The notes: generated by a model not told the origin, from the sequence alone. DNA of 64,000 nt from Myxosarcina sp. GI1 (GCF_000756305.1 NZ_JRFE01000024.1:415897-479896); one strand, 5' to 3'. Positions 26,129 to 35,161 are shown, numbered from the stretch's first letter. A program made the numbers and translations.

Positions 26129-26374
26129 ATGGCGATCGATACAAATAACAAAGTTATTAGCGTTTGGAATTATAAACCCTGGTGGTGTCAGCCTTGGAGC
26201 ATAATTTTAACTGGTGTTAGCATTATTGGCGGCAGTTGGCTGTTGTTTCACACAGTTTGGATTAGTGTAGGAATTTCAATACCAATTGCTGTCTGGTGGG
26301 TATACTTTTTGATTCTCTATCCTCAAATGATGAAGGAATATTTAGAGCAGTCTTCCAATATTCAATCAGAATAA
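26129..26374 (+). CDS. Small conserved cyanobacterial membrane protein (DUF6737-like)
   Basis: An 81-residue protein with two membrane helices (about residues 25-45 and 49-66). The conserved block before them reads WNYKPWWCQPWSIILTGVSI, which I associate with the cyanobacterial family DUF6737. The ATG at 26129, 4 bases after murJ, is preferred over a TTG at 26114 that would overlap murJ. Function is unknown; tight linkage suggests co-expression with murJ. Confidence 0.75.
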   Translation: MAIDTNNKVISVWNYKPWWCQPWSIILTGVSIIGGSWLLFHTVWISVGISIPIAVWWVYFLILYPQMMKEYLEQSSNIQSE

Positions 26375-26725
26375 ATATTTGATAACAGTTTGTTACGAAA
26401 AGCTAAATAACTGTAAACGACAATAAAGTTAAGAGAGTAATAAAAATATTCTTATCTTAGGTTATTTCGTAAATTATTATTGTTTTTCAGAAATAATACT
26501 CAAGTTTACCGAATAAGATATCTATTAGGCTAGAGTGCTTTTAAAATCGCATTTTTGCCGATAATTCGTGTAGCGAAATTTATTTTCTAATTAATGTTTT
26601 ATTAAGCGAGTCAATTTATTTTAGACAGAAAACATATAATTATTTTATTGAATAATACATAGTCGCTAAATTTAGAAAACGATCGGGCAAATAATTAAGA
26701 TCGATCTATTTTTGAGGTGATTGTT
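26375..26725 (+). other. AT-rich spacer upstream of methyltransferase gene
   Basis: This spacer of about 350 bases shows no gene or RNA motif that I recognise. The last bases hold a likely ribosome-binding site (GAGGTG, about 26713-26718) for the gene at 26726. The promoter should lie within it, but I cannot point to reliable boxes. Confidence 0.4.
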
Positions 26726-27862
26726 ATGACTTATAGTTCTAAAACTACTAGCTTTAATAAAAATCTGGCTATTGCAAATGTCGAAGCACAGAACACATCA
26801 ATCGCTCGCTTTGAAGCTAACCGCCAACTAGTTCAGTTTTTCAATTCGATCCAGATAAGATTAGCAGAAATTTATATTAAAGGTATGGAAATACCAGACG
26901 GTCTGCTTAAAAGTATTTTTGATACTGCTATTTCTACGATATATCGTAATTTTTCATTTTTGCTAATTTCTTATCAGTGGGTATTAACCGAAAGTAAAAT
27001 AATAGCTGAAGATTCGGAAAAACTAATGAAACTTCAGTATAATCTGCCAGAAAAATTGTTTTGCTTGATGTTAGGCGAAGATAATTTACTTTATCCTAAA
27101 TATACGATGGCTTTGTGGGAAACTGGTGCCAAAAATCTGCGAGAAGCACAATTAGATATGCTAGAAGATGTAGTCAGCAAAGCTAATATTCAAGATGGAG
27201 ATAGTGTATTAGATATAGGCTGTGGTTGGGGAAGCGCGGCTAATTATATTTTGCAAAAATTTCCTAATGCTAAAGTTACTGGACTAAATTTGAGTCGCGA
27301 ACAATGTCAGTATATCCGTAGCAGAATGCAAGATTCTAGTAGTTATCTTAATTCGGAGCGTTTTAAACTAATTGAAGGTGATTTTAACGAAGTCAATTTA
27401 GATAACAAGTTCGATCGCATCATTTCTTTGGGAGTATTCGAGCATATTGGCAATCTGACCAAGTCATTTGAAAAAATAAGCTCTTTTTTACAACCTAATG
27501 GTTTGGTATTTATGCACATCATTTCAACCAAGCTGCCCCACAATATTTTTAATCCGTTTATCGAAAAATATATTTTCCCTCGGGCGCGGGTTTGGCATTA
27601 TGATATGATTCCTAGTTGCGATCGCCATCTTAAAACTGTCGAACGATGGTTTCTTAATGGTTCTAACTACTCTAAAACACTACAAGCCTGGTTGAACAAT
27701 TTCGATCGCAGTCAGAATTTCGTCAAAGATCTCGATTATGGCATGAGCTACGCTCGTTTTCGTCGTCTGTGGCGACTTTATTTAATGTGTTGCATTGCCC
27801 ATTTTGATGGTTGCCAAGGCGAAGTTCTCGGTAACGGTCAGTATCTAATGGTTAGTACCTGA
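26726..27862 (+). CDS. SAM-dependent methyltransferase, cyclopropane-fatty-acid synthase (CfaS) family
   Basis: A 378-residue class I methyltransferase. An N-terminal helical region (1-140) is followed by the Rossmann core: motif I is SVLDIGCGWGSAANYIL (about residues 155-171), and GLNLSREQCQYI and LIEGDFNEV follow. VFEHIGNLTKSFEKIS is the catalytic-core segment of the CfaS family, whose members make cyclopropane fatty acids or methylate small amines such as coclaurine. Tyr/Glu-rich NLPEKLFCLMLGEDNLLYPK before motif I resembles the plant-type N-methyltransferase subgroup. The substrate is not known. The ATG at 26726 with GAGGTG upstream is preferred to a GTG at 26717. Confidence 0.88.
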   Translation: MTYSSKTTSFNKNLAIANVEAQNTSIARFEANRQLVQFFNSIQIRLAEIYIKGMEIPDGLLKSIFDTAISTIYRNFSFLLISYQWVLTESKIIAEDSEKLMKLQYNLPEKLFCLMLGEDNLLYPKYTMALWETGAKNLREAQLDMLEDVVSKANIQDGDSVLDIGCGWGSAANYILQKFPNAKVTGLNLSREQCQYIRSRMQDSSSYLNSERFKLIEGDFNEVNLDNKFDRIISLGVFEHIGNLTKSFEKISSFLQPNGLVFMHIISTKLPHNIFNPFIEKYIFPRARVWHYDMIPSCDRHLKTVERWFLNGSNYSKTLQAWLNNFDRSQNFVKDLDYGMSYARFRRLWRLYLMCCIAHFDGCQGEVLGNGQYLMVST

Positions 27863-28081
27863 GTTTTGTCTAAAAATTCAGGCTGTCAAATATAAGACTA
27901 AAGTTAGATAGAAATTTGAGTTAAATTTTCTCATAATATTAAGAAATATAAATTAGCCGCTTGTCTGGCGATCGCAAATAACTTTTGGTCGGGCAATAGG
28001 CAGTTTTGTTTTTTATCTAGACTTTAATTATTCAAAAGAATATTATTAGAGAATTTTTAAACTCAATCGATCTTAATAACA

Positions 28082-29671
28082 ATGATGAAGGAACGCGAAG
28101 TAGTAGTAGCCAAAGCAAATGATTGGCGAGCGGGTCAAATGCAGCAAATTTCTATTGACGACTCAGAAATATTGCTAGCCAAGATCGGCGATAAATTTTA
28201 TGCCACCAGCGCATATTGCACTCACTATGGCGCACCTTTAGCAAAAGGAGTATTGTGCGAACATCGAGTTGTCTGTCCCTGGCACAATGCCTGTTTCGAT
28301 TTGACTAATGGAGATTTAGCAGAACCACCAGCCTTGGACAGTCTACCGAGTTTTCCTGTCAGAATCGATGGAGACGACGTAATAATAAGAGTACCAGAAA
28401 CTATACCAGATAGCCGCGAAGAAGCAATTGTCAAATCCGAGTCAGATATAGACAGTAGGGTATTTATAGTTATAGGTGCGGGTGCGGCAGGAACTATTGC
28501 TGTAGAAACCCTACGCCACAACGGTTATCAAGGTGCCATAAAAATGATAAGTGATGAAGAAAAGTTACCCTACGATCGCACCAAGCTAAGTAAGGCATAT
28601 TTACAGGGTGGTGCTGATGAAGATTCTCTAGCGTTACGTTCCTGTGAATTTTACGATGACAACGACATCGAACTATTATTTGGCAAGGCTGTAACTAAGG
28701 TAGATGTTAGCCAAAAGTCAATTAGTTTTGAAGATGACTCTACGCTTAACTACGATTCGCTGTTACTAGCTACAGGAGCCAAAGCTAATAAACTCGACGT
28801 GTCAGGCTCCGATTTAGATAATATTTTTACCCTGCACGTAAGCCAGGATACTACCGAAATCTTAAACAAGGTCGAATCTGCAAAGAAAGCGGTAGTGATT
28901 GGCTCAAGCTTTATCGGTATGGAAGCAGCATCCAGTTTGAGAAAGCAGGGGTTAGAAGTTACGGTAGTCTCTCCCGATGCCGTTCCCTTTGCCAAAATTT
29001 TGGGCGAAGATGTCGGTAAAATGTTCCGCCAGCTTCATGAAGATAATGGCGTTAAGTTTTATCTGGAAAACAAAGCTACAGAGTTTAGCGGTAATGGTAA
29101 AGTCGAGACAGTCGTTTTAGACAGTGGCGATCGCATAGAAACAGATTTAGTCATTGTTGGTATTGGAGTGAAACCTGTCACCGACTATCTAGAAGGCATC
29201 GAACTAAACGAAAAAGATCGTAGTGTTTCTGTAAATGAATACTTAGAAGCCGCACCAGATGTCTATGCCGCAGGAGATATCGCTCGTTTTCCCTACGCAG
29301 CTACAGGAGAACCTACCCGTATCGAACACTGGCGGTTAGCAGCGCAACACGGACGCATTGCCGCACTAAACATGCTCGATGAAAAGATAAAGTTTACTCA
29401 CGTTCCCTTTTTCTGGTCTGGTCAATACGATCTCAAGCTGCGCTATGCAGGACATGCCGAAAAGTGGGATGAGATAATTATTAACGGCGATCTAAATGCT
29501 AAAGAGTTTCTTGCTTTTTACGTTAAAGACAGCAAAGTTTTAGCAGTAGCGGGTTGCGGTAGAGATAAAGACGTGGCGGCAATTACCGAACTAATGCGCC
29601 TGGAAAAAATGCCAGAAATAAAATCGATTCGCGATGGCGTGCTCGATTGGGTAGCAAAGTTACCAGCCTAA
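28082..29671 (+). CDS. Rieske [2Fe-2S]-FAD oxidoreductase (AIFL type)
   Basis: A 529-residue two-part enzyme. Residues 1-105 are a Rieske ferredoxin domain with CTHYGAPL and CPWHNACFD, giving the two Cys and two His cluster ligands. From about 120 there is an FAD/NAD(P)H-dependent reductase with an FAD site (VIGAGAAGTIAVETL), an NAD(P) site (VVIGSSFIGMEAASSLRKQG) and the second FAD motif DVYAAGDIARFP. This layout matches AIF-like and dioxygenase-reductase proteins. It probably passes electrons from NAD(P)H to a partner oxygenase. Two tandem ATGs (28082, 28085) are equally possible starts. It is followed at 172 bases by a GMC oxidoreductase on the same strand. Confidence 0.93.
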   Translation: MMKEREVVVAKANDWRAGQMQQISIDDSEILLAKIGDKFYATSAYCTHYGAPLAKGVLCEHRVVCPWHNACFDLTNGDLAEPPALDSLPSFPVRIDGDDVIIRVPETIPDSREEAIVKSESDIDSRVFIVIGAGAAGTIAVETLRHNGYQGAIKMISDEEKLPYDRTKLSKAYLQGGADEDSLALRSCEFYDDNDIELLFGKAVTKVDVSQKSISFEDDSTLNYDSLLLATGAKANKLDVSGSDLDNIFTLHVSQDTTEILNKVESAKKAVVIGSSFIGMEAASSLRKQGLEVTVVSPDAVPFAKILGEDVGKMFRQLHEDNGVKFYLENKATEFSGNGKVETVVLDSGDRIETDLVIVGIGVKPVTDYLEGIELNEKDRSVSVNEYLEAAPDVYAAGDIARFPYAATGEPTRIEHWRLAAQHGRIAALNMLDEKIKFTHVPFFWSGQYDLKLRYAGHAEKWDEIIINGDLNAKEFLAFYVKDSKVLAVAGCGRDKDVAAITELMRLEKMPEIKSIRDGVLDWVAKLPA

Positions 29672-29701
29672 ATTTATATAAGGTCTTAGGCTTTGGAAAA
29701 G

Positions 29702-29747
29702 TAATAAGTAATAAGTAAATTATTTTTACTTGCTACTTGCTACTTAA
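29702..29747. repeat. STRR heptamer repeat
   Basis: TAATAAG occurs twice (29702-29715), followed after a short T-run by TACTTGC, TACTTGC and TACTTAA (29727-29747). The two blocks are roughly inverted (AAGTA against TACTT) and could fold. More TACTCGC/TACTCAA units lie near 29778. It fills the spacer between the Rieske-FAD and GMC genes. Confidence 0.65.
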
Positions 29748-29842
29748 AGCTTTCTTTGCTTCTCCTTCTCAATTTTTACTCGCTACTCAAAAAGCATCGG
29801 AGGGAGTAACAACCAAATTTAACTAGCTATTAATTATTAACT

Positions 29843-31369
29843 ATGACGACACAACACTACGATGTAATTATTATTGGTGCGGGTGCTGGAGGCGGTACTT
29901 TAGCTTATGCCCTCGCACCTACAGGCAAGAAAATTCTTATTCTCGAACGGGGGGATTATATCCCCAGAGAAAAAGACAATTGGAATCCCGAAAAAATATT
30001 TCAAGAACAAAAATATCAAACTAGGGAAGAATGGTTAGACAAAGATAACCATGCTTTTAGTCCCGAAGCTTTTTATCGCGTTGGCGGTAATACCAAAGTG
30101 TACGGTGCGGCTTTGCAAAGAATGCGCGTTGAAGATTTTAACGACCTGCAACACTACGATGGTGTTTCTCCTGGCTGGGAATTGAGCTATGAAGACATCG
30201 AACCCTACTACGTCCGTGCTGAAAGTCTATACAAAGTACACGGACAAACTGGTGAAGACCCCACAGAACCGCCAATGTCTGCCGAATTTCCTTTTGGCGC
30301 GATCGCTCACGATACCCGCATTCAAGAAGTAGCAGATAGCTTACAAGCAAAAGGCTTACACCCCTTTCACCTCACTCTGGCATTAAATCGTGACGAAGAA
30401 AATCCCCACAGCCGTCCCTGCATTAAATGCGATACTTGCGATCCCTATCCTTGTCTGGTAGATGCTAAAAGCGACGCTCAAGTTACCTGTGTCGATCCTG
30501 CTTTAAAACACGAAAACGTCGAGTTGAAAATAAACGCCTTGGTAACAAAGTTAGTTACCGATGCTAGCGGTCAAAAAGTAACTTCGGTAGAAGTAGAACT
30601 GGACGGTACGACTCAAACTTTTACCGCCGATACTTTTGTGGTTTCCTGTGGGGCAATTAATTCTGCTTCACTATTGCTAAAGTCTGCTAACGATAAACAT
30701 CCCAACGGTTTGGCAAATTCATCGGGTTTGGTAGGATGCAACCTAATGCTGCACCACCACTCAGCATTAATTTCCGTCAGCGACAAACCAAACAATACGG
30801 GTTTTCAAAAGACTTTAGGCTTTAATGATTTTTATTTTAAAGGACCCCACCAAGATTATCCTTTGGGACAAATTCAGCTAACTGGTAAAGCCAAATGGAA
30901 TCGCTTGGATATCTTTACTCCCGACTCCGTTCCCAGAGAATCTTTAGAATATATGGCGAGGCATTCCGTTGACTGGTGGCTGACTACAGAAGACTTGCCC
31001 CGCCCTGAAAACCGCGTGACAATTAGTTCCGCAGGTAAAATCAAAGTCGATTACCAGGAAAACAACCTCAAACCTCATGCAGAACTAATTAGTACTTGGG
31101 AACGTTATTTGAGAGAAGTAGGATTTTTTCTCTTTTTTGCCAAAAAAATGCCCCTAAAAGTAGTCTGGCATCAGGGAGGTACCTGTAAGTTTGGTTCCGA
31201 TCCTCAAACTAGCGTCCTCGATCTTAACTGTCGCACTCACGATGTGGAAAATCTCTACGTAGTCGATGCTAGCTTTATCCCCAGTATGGGTTCGGTCAAC
31301 CCCACTCTAACGATTATTGCCAATACTCTACGAGTAGCAGACCATCTTAAAACCGCTTTGGTAGCCTAA
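29843..31369 (+). CDS. GMC-family FAD oxidoreductase
   Basis: A 508-residue flavoenzyme of the glucose-methanol-choline oxidoreductase family. The N-terminal FAD-binding motif is DVIIIGAGAGGGTLAYAL, then LILERGD. The GMC signature RVGGNTKVYGAALQRMR (about residues 80-96) matches the family pattern GGxSxxNGxxxxR-like turn. The C-terminal active-site part contains WHQGGTCKFGSDPQTSVLDL and VDASFIPSMGSVNPTLTIIA, with the His and Asn typical of catalysis. It has a Cys cluster CIKCDTCDPYPCLVDAKSDA in the middle, seen in the larger choline-dehydrogenase-like subgroup. The alcohol substrate is unknown. A MITE-like repeat begins 9 bases after the stop. Confidence 0.92.
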   Translation: MTTQHYDVIIIGAGAGGGTLAYALAPTGKKILILERGDYIPREKDNWNPEKIFQEQKYQTREEWLDKDNHAFSPEAFYRVGGNTKVYGAALQRMRVEDFNDLQHYDGVSPGWELSYEDIEPYYVRAESLYKVHGQTGEDPTEPPMSAEFPFGAIAHDTRIQEVADSLQAKGLHPFHLTLALNRDEENPHSRPCIKCDTCDPYPCLVDAKSDAQVTCVDPALKHENVELKINALVTKLVTDASGQKVTSVEVELDGTTQTFTADTFVVSCGAINSASLLLKSANDKHPNGLANSSGLVGCNLMLHHHSALISVSDKPNNTGFQKTLGFNDFYFKGPHQDYPLGQIQLTGKAKWNRLDIFTPDSVPRESLEYMARHSVDWWLTTEDLPRPENRVTISSAGKIKVDYQENNLKPHAELISTWERYLREVGFFLFFAKKMPLKVVWHQGGTCKFGSDPQTSVLDLNCRTHDVENLYVVDASFIPSMGSVNPTLTIIANTLRVADHLKTALVA

Positions 31370-31377
31370 AACAAATT

Positions 31378-31481
31378 GGCGTTGCATCCAATACGGGATG
31401 GTTAAGGTCATGCAGAGGAGCAGGGGGCAAGGGGATATTAATTATCCTTTAATCCGCATTATCCCGCAACTATGCAACGCC
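31378..31481. repeat. MITE-like element, copy 2
   Basis: 104 bases with perfect 10-bp terminal inverted repeats GGCGTTGCAT and ATGCAACGCC. The right-hand 17 bases CGCAACTATGCAACGCC are identical to copy 1 (23517-23647), and the left end shares GGCGTT-CAT and GGATGG/GGAATGG. It begins 9 bases after the GMC gene stop. No transposase inside. Confidence 0.75.
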
Positions 31482-31602
31482 ACTAAAATGACAGTCGATC
31501 GCGGTACAATCTCGCCAGTCGCTTTTCCCAACCTTGCAGTGGAAATAGCAAAATTGTTTGACGCTTGATGCCGGCGATCGCGATTGCCTTTACTTTTAGC
31601 GA

Positions 31603-32511
31603 TTAGGCTCGCAGAAAATCCCCAATAGAAGACATAATCGCCTCTGGGTACTCTTCATGTATTCCCAAAGTTCCCGATAGTTTAATCGCTTGCACTCGCT
31701 CTAACTTTGCCATTGATGTCATTTCTGCTTTCGACTGCGGTGGTGCTTGTTCTGCTAAGACTAATAGTATTGGCATAGATAAAGATCTAAAATAATTTAA
31801 CATCTCTTCCCGACTTGAAGCAGGATCGAGGTTGCCAGTGACAAATGCTGCTGGTGCATATCTCGACCCTGTTTTTTGTGTAACCTGGTGTTTTTGAGCG
31901 ATAAATTCGGGAGTTAGTTTGGCTTCATCTACATATACGTGGCGTTTGTACATCAAACGCAAAAATGAAGGGGTAGTGTTGAAATAATATAATAGTTGTC
32001 CGACGATTGGCGATCGCACCAAGTTTTTAACACCGTCTCTAATTGTCTGTGGTAAGCCCATGACCCGTAAAGGACCCTGCCAGGTAGGAGCGATTAATAC
32101 TAGTTTTGCTACCATTTCTGGTTGTGTATTGGCAAGCTGCAAGGCATAGCCAGCAGCATGACCAGCCGCCAAAATTATGACAGGTTGTTCAAAGACTGAG
32201 CTAACAAAATCTTGAAGTAATTTATTAAACAAATCGGGATTATAATCTACCCTAGGGCGATCGGATTCGCCAAACCCCAACCAATCTAATGCCACTACTC
32301 GATACTCTGAAGACAGCATTCGCGCAATTTCTTTCATCTCGCCGCGAGTAGAAACAGTACTAAATGCAGGTAACAGTAAAACTGGCTCGCCCGTACCCAA
32401 TGTTTCGTAAGCTATCTGATATTCTGTATCTTGCCCGTTCCAGGTATATTTTTTTACAGTACCGCCTATACCAGTGTTAGAAGCAGTAGCAGGAGTAAAA
32501 GTTGTAGTCAT
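31603..32511 (-). CDS. Alpha/beta-hydrolase-fold protein lacking the nucleophile serine
   Basis: A 302-residue alpha/beta-hydrolase. Landmarks are the oxyanion region (EPVLLLPAFSTVSTRGEM), ALDWLGFGESDRP and the C-terminal His segment GTLGIHEEYPE. The nucleophile elbow, normally GxSxG, reads AAGHAAGYALQLA, so Ala stands where Ser is expected (GCT, read directly). It may be non-hydrolytic, perhaps a structural or binding protein, or use another residue. The frame is complete and not otherwise decayed, which argues for a selected variant rather than a dying gene. The GMC and Rieske genes lie on the other strand, converging on this one. Confidence 0.85.
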   Translation of the reverse strand: MTTTFTPATASNTGIGGTVKKYTWNGQDTEYQIAYETLGTGEPVLLLPAFSTVSTRGEMKEIARMLSSEYRVVALDWLGFGESDRPRVDYNPDLFNKLLQDFVSSVFEQPVIILAAGHAAGYALQLANTQPEMVAKLVLIAPTWQGPLRVMGLPQTIRDGVKNLVRSPIVGQLLYYFNTTPSFLRLMYKRHVYVDEAKLTPEFIAQKHQVTQKTGSRYAPAAFVTGNLDPASSREEMLNYFRSLSMPILLVLAEQAPPQSKAEMTSMAKLERVQAIKLSGTLGIHEEYPEAIMSSIGDFLRA

Positions 32512-32771
32512 AGTTGCGATCGCGTAAGAACTAGAGTGTTATATCTTCGATCTTACTGAACTATGAGGATCTGTATTAGTAAGTTTGGAATTTAGAGTTT
32601 GTAGATTGCGATCGCCGTAGGTAAAGTTGTGGGACAGTCTAACTTGTCGGTAACTGAGATGACAGTTATCTACAATTTGATTTTGCGGCTACCATCTCAA
32701 CTTAGGCGATCGCATCATCTTAGTCTCCGCCAGTGTTACTATTAATCAAAAAACCCTTCTCAGTTAAAACC

Positions 32772-32987
32772 ATGCAAGTTAAAGAGCTAACTATTGAAGA
32801 ACTAAAGCTTCTAATCCAAGAAACTGTTGCAGAAACAATTCAATCTTTTTTATTCGATCCCGACGAAGGCAAAGAAGTGAAATCTGAAGTCAAACAGCAA
32901 CTTCTTAACTCTCTAAGGCAAACTGAAAATGGAGAACGGGGAATTTCAGCCGAGGAAGTAGCAAAAAAACTAGGGTTAGATTGGTGA
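32772..32987 (+). CDS. Antitoxin of a RelE/ParE-type toxin-antitoxin pair
   Basis: A 71-residue protein: QVKELTIEELKLLIQETVAE, then a helical FDPDEGKEVKSEVKQQLLNS segment and a C-terminal ISAEEVAKKLGLDW. The layout (small, helical, acidic, ending one base past a coupled toxin start) is that of cyanobacterial antitoxins partnered with RelE-like toxins. The ATG at 32772 is preferred to an upstream ATG at 32733, whose 13 extra residues are unlike the family. The TGA stop overlaps the GTG of the toxin (GTGA). The toxin is a pseudogene, so the antitoxin is now orphan. Confidence 0.75.
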   Translation: MQVKELTIEELKLLIQETVAETIQSFLFDPDEGKEVKSEVKQQLLNSLRQTENGERGISAEEVAKKLGLDW

Positions 32988-33248
32988 CGACCTACTCTGT
33001 TGAGCTTAAACCAGATGCCACGCTCGATCTTGAAAAACTTACTCCAACTATCCAAGAGCGTATTTTGCGTAAAATTACAGCAGTTTTCAGTGAATTTTGA
33101 AAATGTAAGTCCTCAAGCTTTAAGCTCTAATTTTAGTGGTCTTTTCAAACTTAGAGTCGGTGACTACAGAGTTATTTATTCTTTTGCAACCAAAGAACAA
33201 TGAATCACAATCCACAAGATTGGACATCGCCGAGATATATACAACTAG
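32984..33248 (+). pseudogene. RelE/ParE-family toxin, frameshifted and nonsense-mutated
   Basis: Starting at GTG 32984, the first frame gives VTTYSVELKPDATLDLEKLT and PTIQERILRKITAVFSEF, then a TGA. The rest of the toxin continues in another frame: NFENVSPQALSSNFSGLFKL, then RVGDYRVIYSFATKEQ, a TGA at 33201-33203, then ITIHKIGHRRDIYN-stop. LFKLRVGDYRVIYSF and HKIGHRRxIY are the hallmark of RelE-like mRNA interferases. A two-base deletion near 33092 would explain the shift, and TTA to TGA the nonsense codon. Two independent lesions make sequencing error unlikely. Confidence 0.9.
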
Positions 33249-33390
33249 TGCGATCGCCCGATTAACATCTTATACATTATTAATTAAAATAACTAGAGGT
33301 CGATATAGCGAGTGCAATACAAACTATATCCCATTTAATAGCACTGCAACTTTAGCTGTAAGATAAACAAAAGATTAGCTTTACAGATCG

Positions 33391-34962
33391 ATGACTATTC
33401 CCCAACTCAGTCAGGAAATGATTCGTCGTCATGCCAGCTGTCAATCTTGGCAAAAGGGACAGACTTACTATCGAGATGGGTGCGTTAGAAAAGTAGTGCG
33501 ACGGGGAGAATTAGTTACTGCAGAAGTTATGGGCAATGATATTAGACCCTATCGAGTTAGTATTGGCTTAGGTCAAGAAGAAGTAGACACGGCTTACTGT
33601 AGTTGTCCTTATGATTTTGGCGGTTGGTGCAAACATATCGTGGCAACATTATTAGTATGCTTGCACCAACCAGAAATAATCGAACAACGTCAGGGTTTAG
33701 AGCAAATTTTAGATCGCCTCAATGAAGTTCAAACTCAAACTTTAATTCAAGAGTTGGTAGCAGATAAACCAGAATTAATCGATGATATTGAGTATTTTGC
33801 CAATCGCCTGGTACCAACCGTAGTCATTCAATCGAAGCCAGCAATACTACAGCATCGAATTTCAGTAGACAGTAATCATATAAGATCGCAAGTTAGATAC
33901 ATCCTCGAAGATTCGGTACGTCATTTTGAATATGGCGGCGAAGAAGATATCGCTACAGAAGAAATTTCTAACTTAATTCAAGATGCCCAAATGTATACTC
34001 AACAGGGAGATAGTTGGAATGCAATTGAGATGCTGACTGCTATTACCGAAGCCTGTATCGAACATTGGGATCTGGTAGATGATTACGGCGTAGATAATGG
34101 TGATGTTGCCAGCGAACTAAATACAGTTTGGTGCGAGACAATTCTTAGTACAGAGATCTCTGAAGCCGAAAAAGTAGACTTAGAGGTGAATTTTGAGTTT
34201 TGGTGCAATAGTTGGGGTGGCTATTTCGATATGGCAATCGCTGCTTTAGAGCAGGGTTGGGATTATCCGCCTTTAACAAAGGTACTTCAAGGCAGTACTG
34301 CTGTGGATATTTGGCAGGAAGCAAAACCAGATTACGCTCAAGATTTGGCTTTAATTAGACTACAAATTTTAGAACGACAGCAACGCGATGAAGAATATCT
34401 CTATCTAGCACGGGCAGAAGGTTTAATTACGAGATATTTAACCATGTTAGTTAGTTTGGCTAGAGTAGCGGAAGCCATGCAAGCCGCGCAGTCGCAGACG
34501 ATCACTATGGAACAGGCGTTAGCTCTTTCTCAAGCTTTAATTAACCAACAAAATGCCCAACTAGAAGCTTTAGAAATTGCTAAACAAGGTTTAAATTTAC
34601 CTGGCGAGTGTCAGTACGATCTTGCCACTTGGACTAGTGAAATTGCTTTAGAAGCAGGCGATCGCGTTTTAGCCATCAAAGCCAAAGTTAAAGCCTTCCA
34701 AGCACAGCCTAGTTTTGCCGACTATCGCCAGGTAGAGAAACTGGCAGCAGATAACTGGACAAATCTCAAAGGAGAATTACTAGCTGCTTTAGCAGCTTAC
34801 AACAATTGGTGGGATGCCGATAAAGCCAAGGTAGATATCTATCTCTATGAAGGATTAATCGCTAAAGCGATCGCCGTAGTAAATAAACTTACTTACGATT
34901 ATTATGGACTGACTGGCAGAGTTATGGATGCAGCCATTGCAACACATTCTGATTGGGATTAA
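33391..34962 (+). CDS. SWIM zinc-finger protein, main frame
   Basis: A 523-residue open frame with an N-terminal SWIM zinc finger: AYCSCPYDFGGWCKHIVATL (about residues 68-87), the CxCx(n)CxH pattern that binds Zn and often DNA or proteins. The rest is mostly helical and Asp/Glu/Ala-rich with weakly repetitive TPR-like helices, as in the cyanobacterial SWIM family. The frame ends at a TAA right after HSDWD, but the family continues: the last 65 or so residues lie in the next frame (34963-35161). Native length would be about 590. It may still be made as a shortened protein. No partner gene is evident; the DNA upstream holds the dead toxin. Confidence 0.85.
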   Translation: MTIPQLSQEMIRRHASCQSWQKGQTYYRDGCVRKVVRRGELVTAEVMGNDIRPYRVSIGLGQEEVDTAYCSCPYDFGGWCKHIVATLLVCLHQPEIIEQRQGLEQILDRLNEVQTQTLIQELVADKPELIDDIEYFANRLVPTVVIQSKPAILQHRISVDSNHIRSQVRYILEDSVRHFEYGGEEDIATEEISNLIQDAQMYTQQGDSWNAIEMLTAITEACIEHWDLVDDYGVDNGDVASELNTVWCETILSTEISEAEKVDLEVNFEFWCNSWGGYFDMAIAALEQGWDYPPLTKVLQGSTAVDIWQEAKPDYAQDLALIRLQILERQQRDEEYLYLARAEGLITRYLTMLVSLARVAEAMQAAQSQTITMEQALALSQALINQQNAQLEALEIAKQGLNLPGECQYDLATWTSEIALEAGDRVLAIKAKVKAFQAQPSFADYRQVEKLAADNWTNLKGELLAALAAYNNWWDADKAKVDIYLYEGLIAKAIAVVNKLTYDYYGLTGRVMDAAIATHSDWD

Positions 34963-35161
34963 TAAGGCTTGCGATCGCGCTGAGTCAATTATGGATGCGG
35001 GTAAAGCAAAATACTATGAAGATGCTGTAGAGTGGCTCAAAAAAGCTCGTAATGCCTACATTGCTTCCGATAGAAAGCAAGAATGGTCGGAATATCGCGC
35101 TAAATTAGAGAATATTCATGCTCGAAAGCGAAAACTAATGGGATTGATGGCTTCTATTTAA
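34963..35161 (+). pseudogene. Frameshifted C-terminal tail of the SWIM protein
   Basis: In frame +1 relative to the main SWIM reading, the sequence runs INKACDRAESIMDAGKAKYY, EDAVEWLKKARNAYIASDRK and on to a TAA at 35159-35161. This continues the helical repeats of the SWIM protein (compare DWxIxACxxRAE-type joins in relatives). A one-base insertion or two-base deletion near 34955-34963 separates the two. It overlaps by 8 bases the 3' end of the convergent mocA-like gene. Confidence 0.75.
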
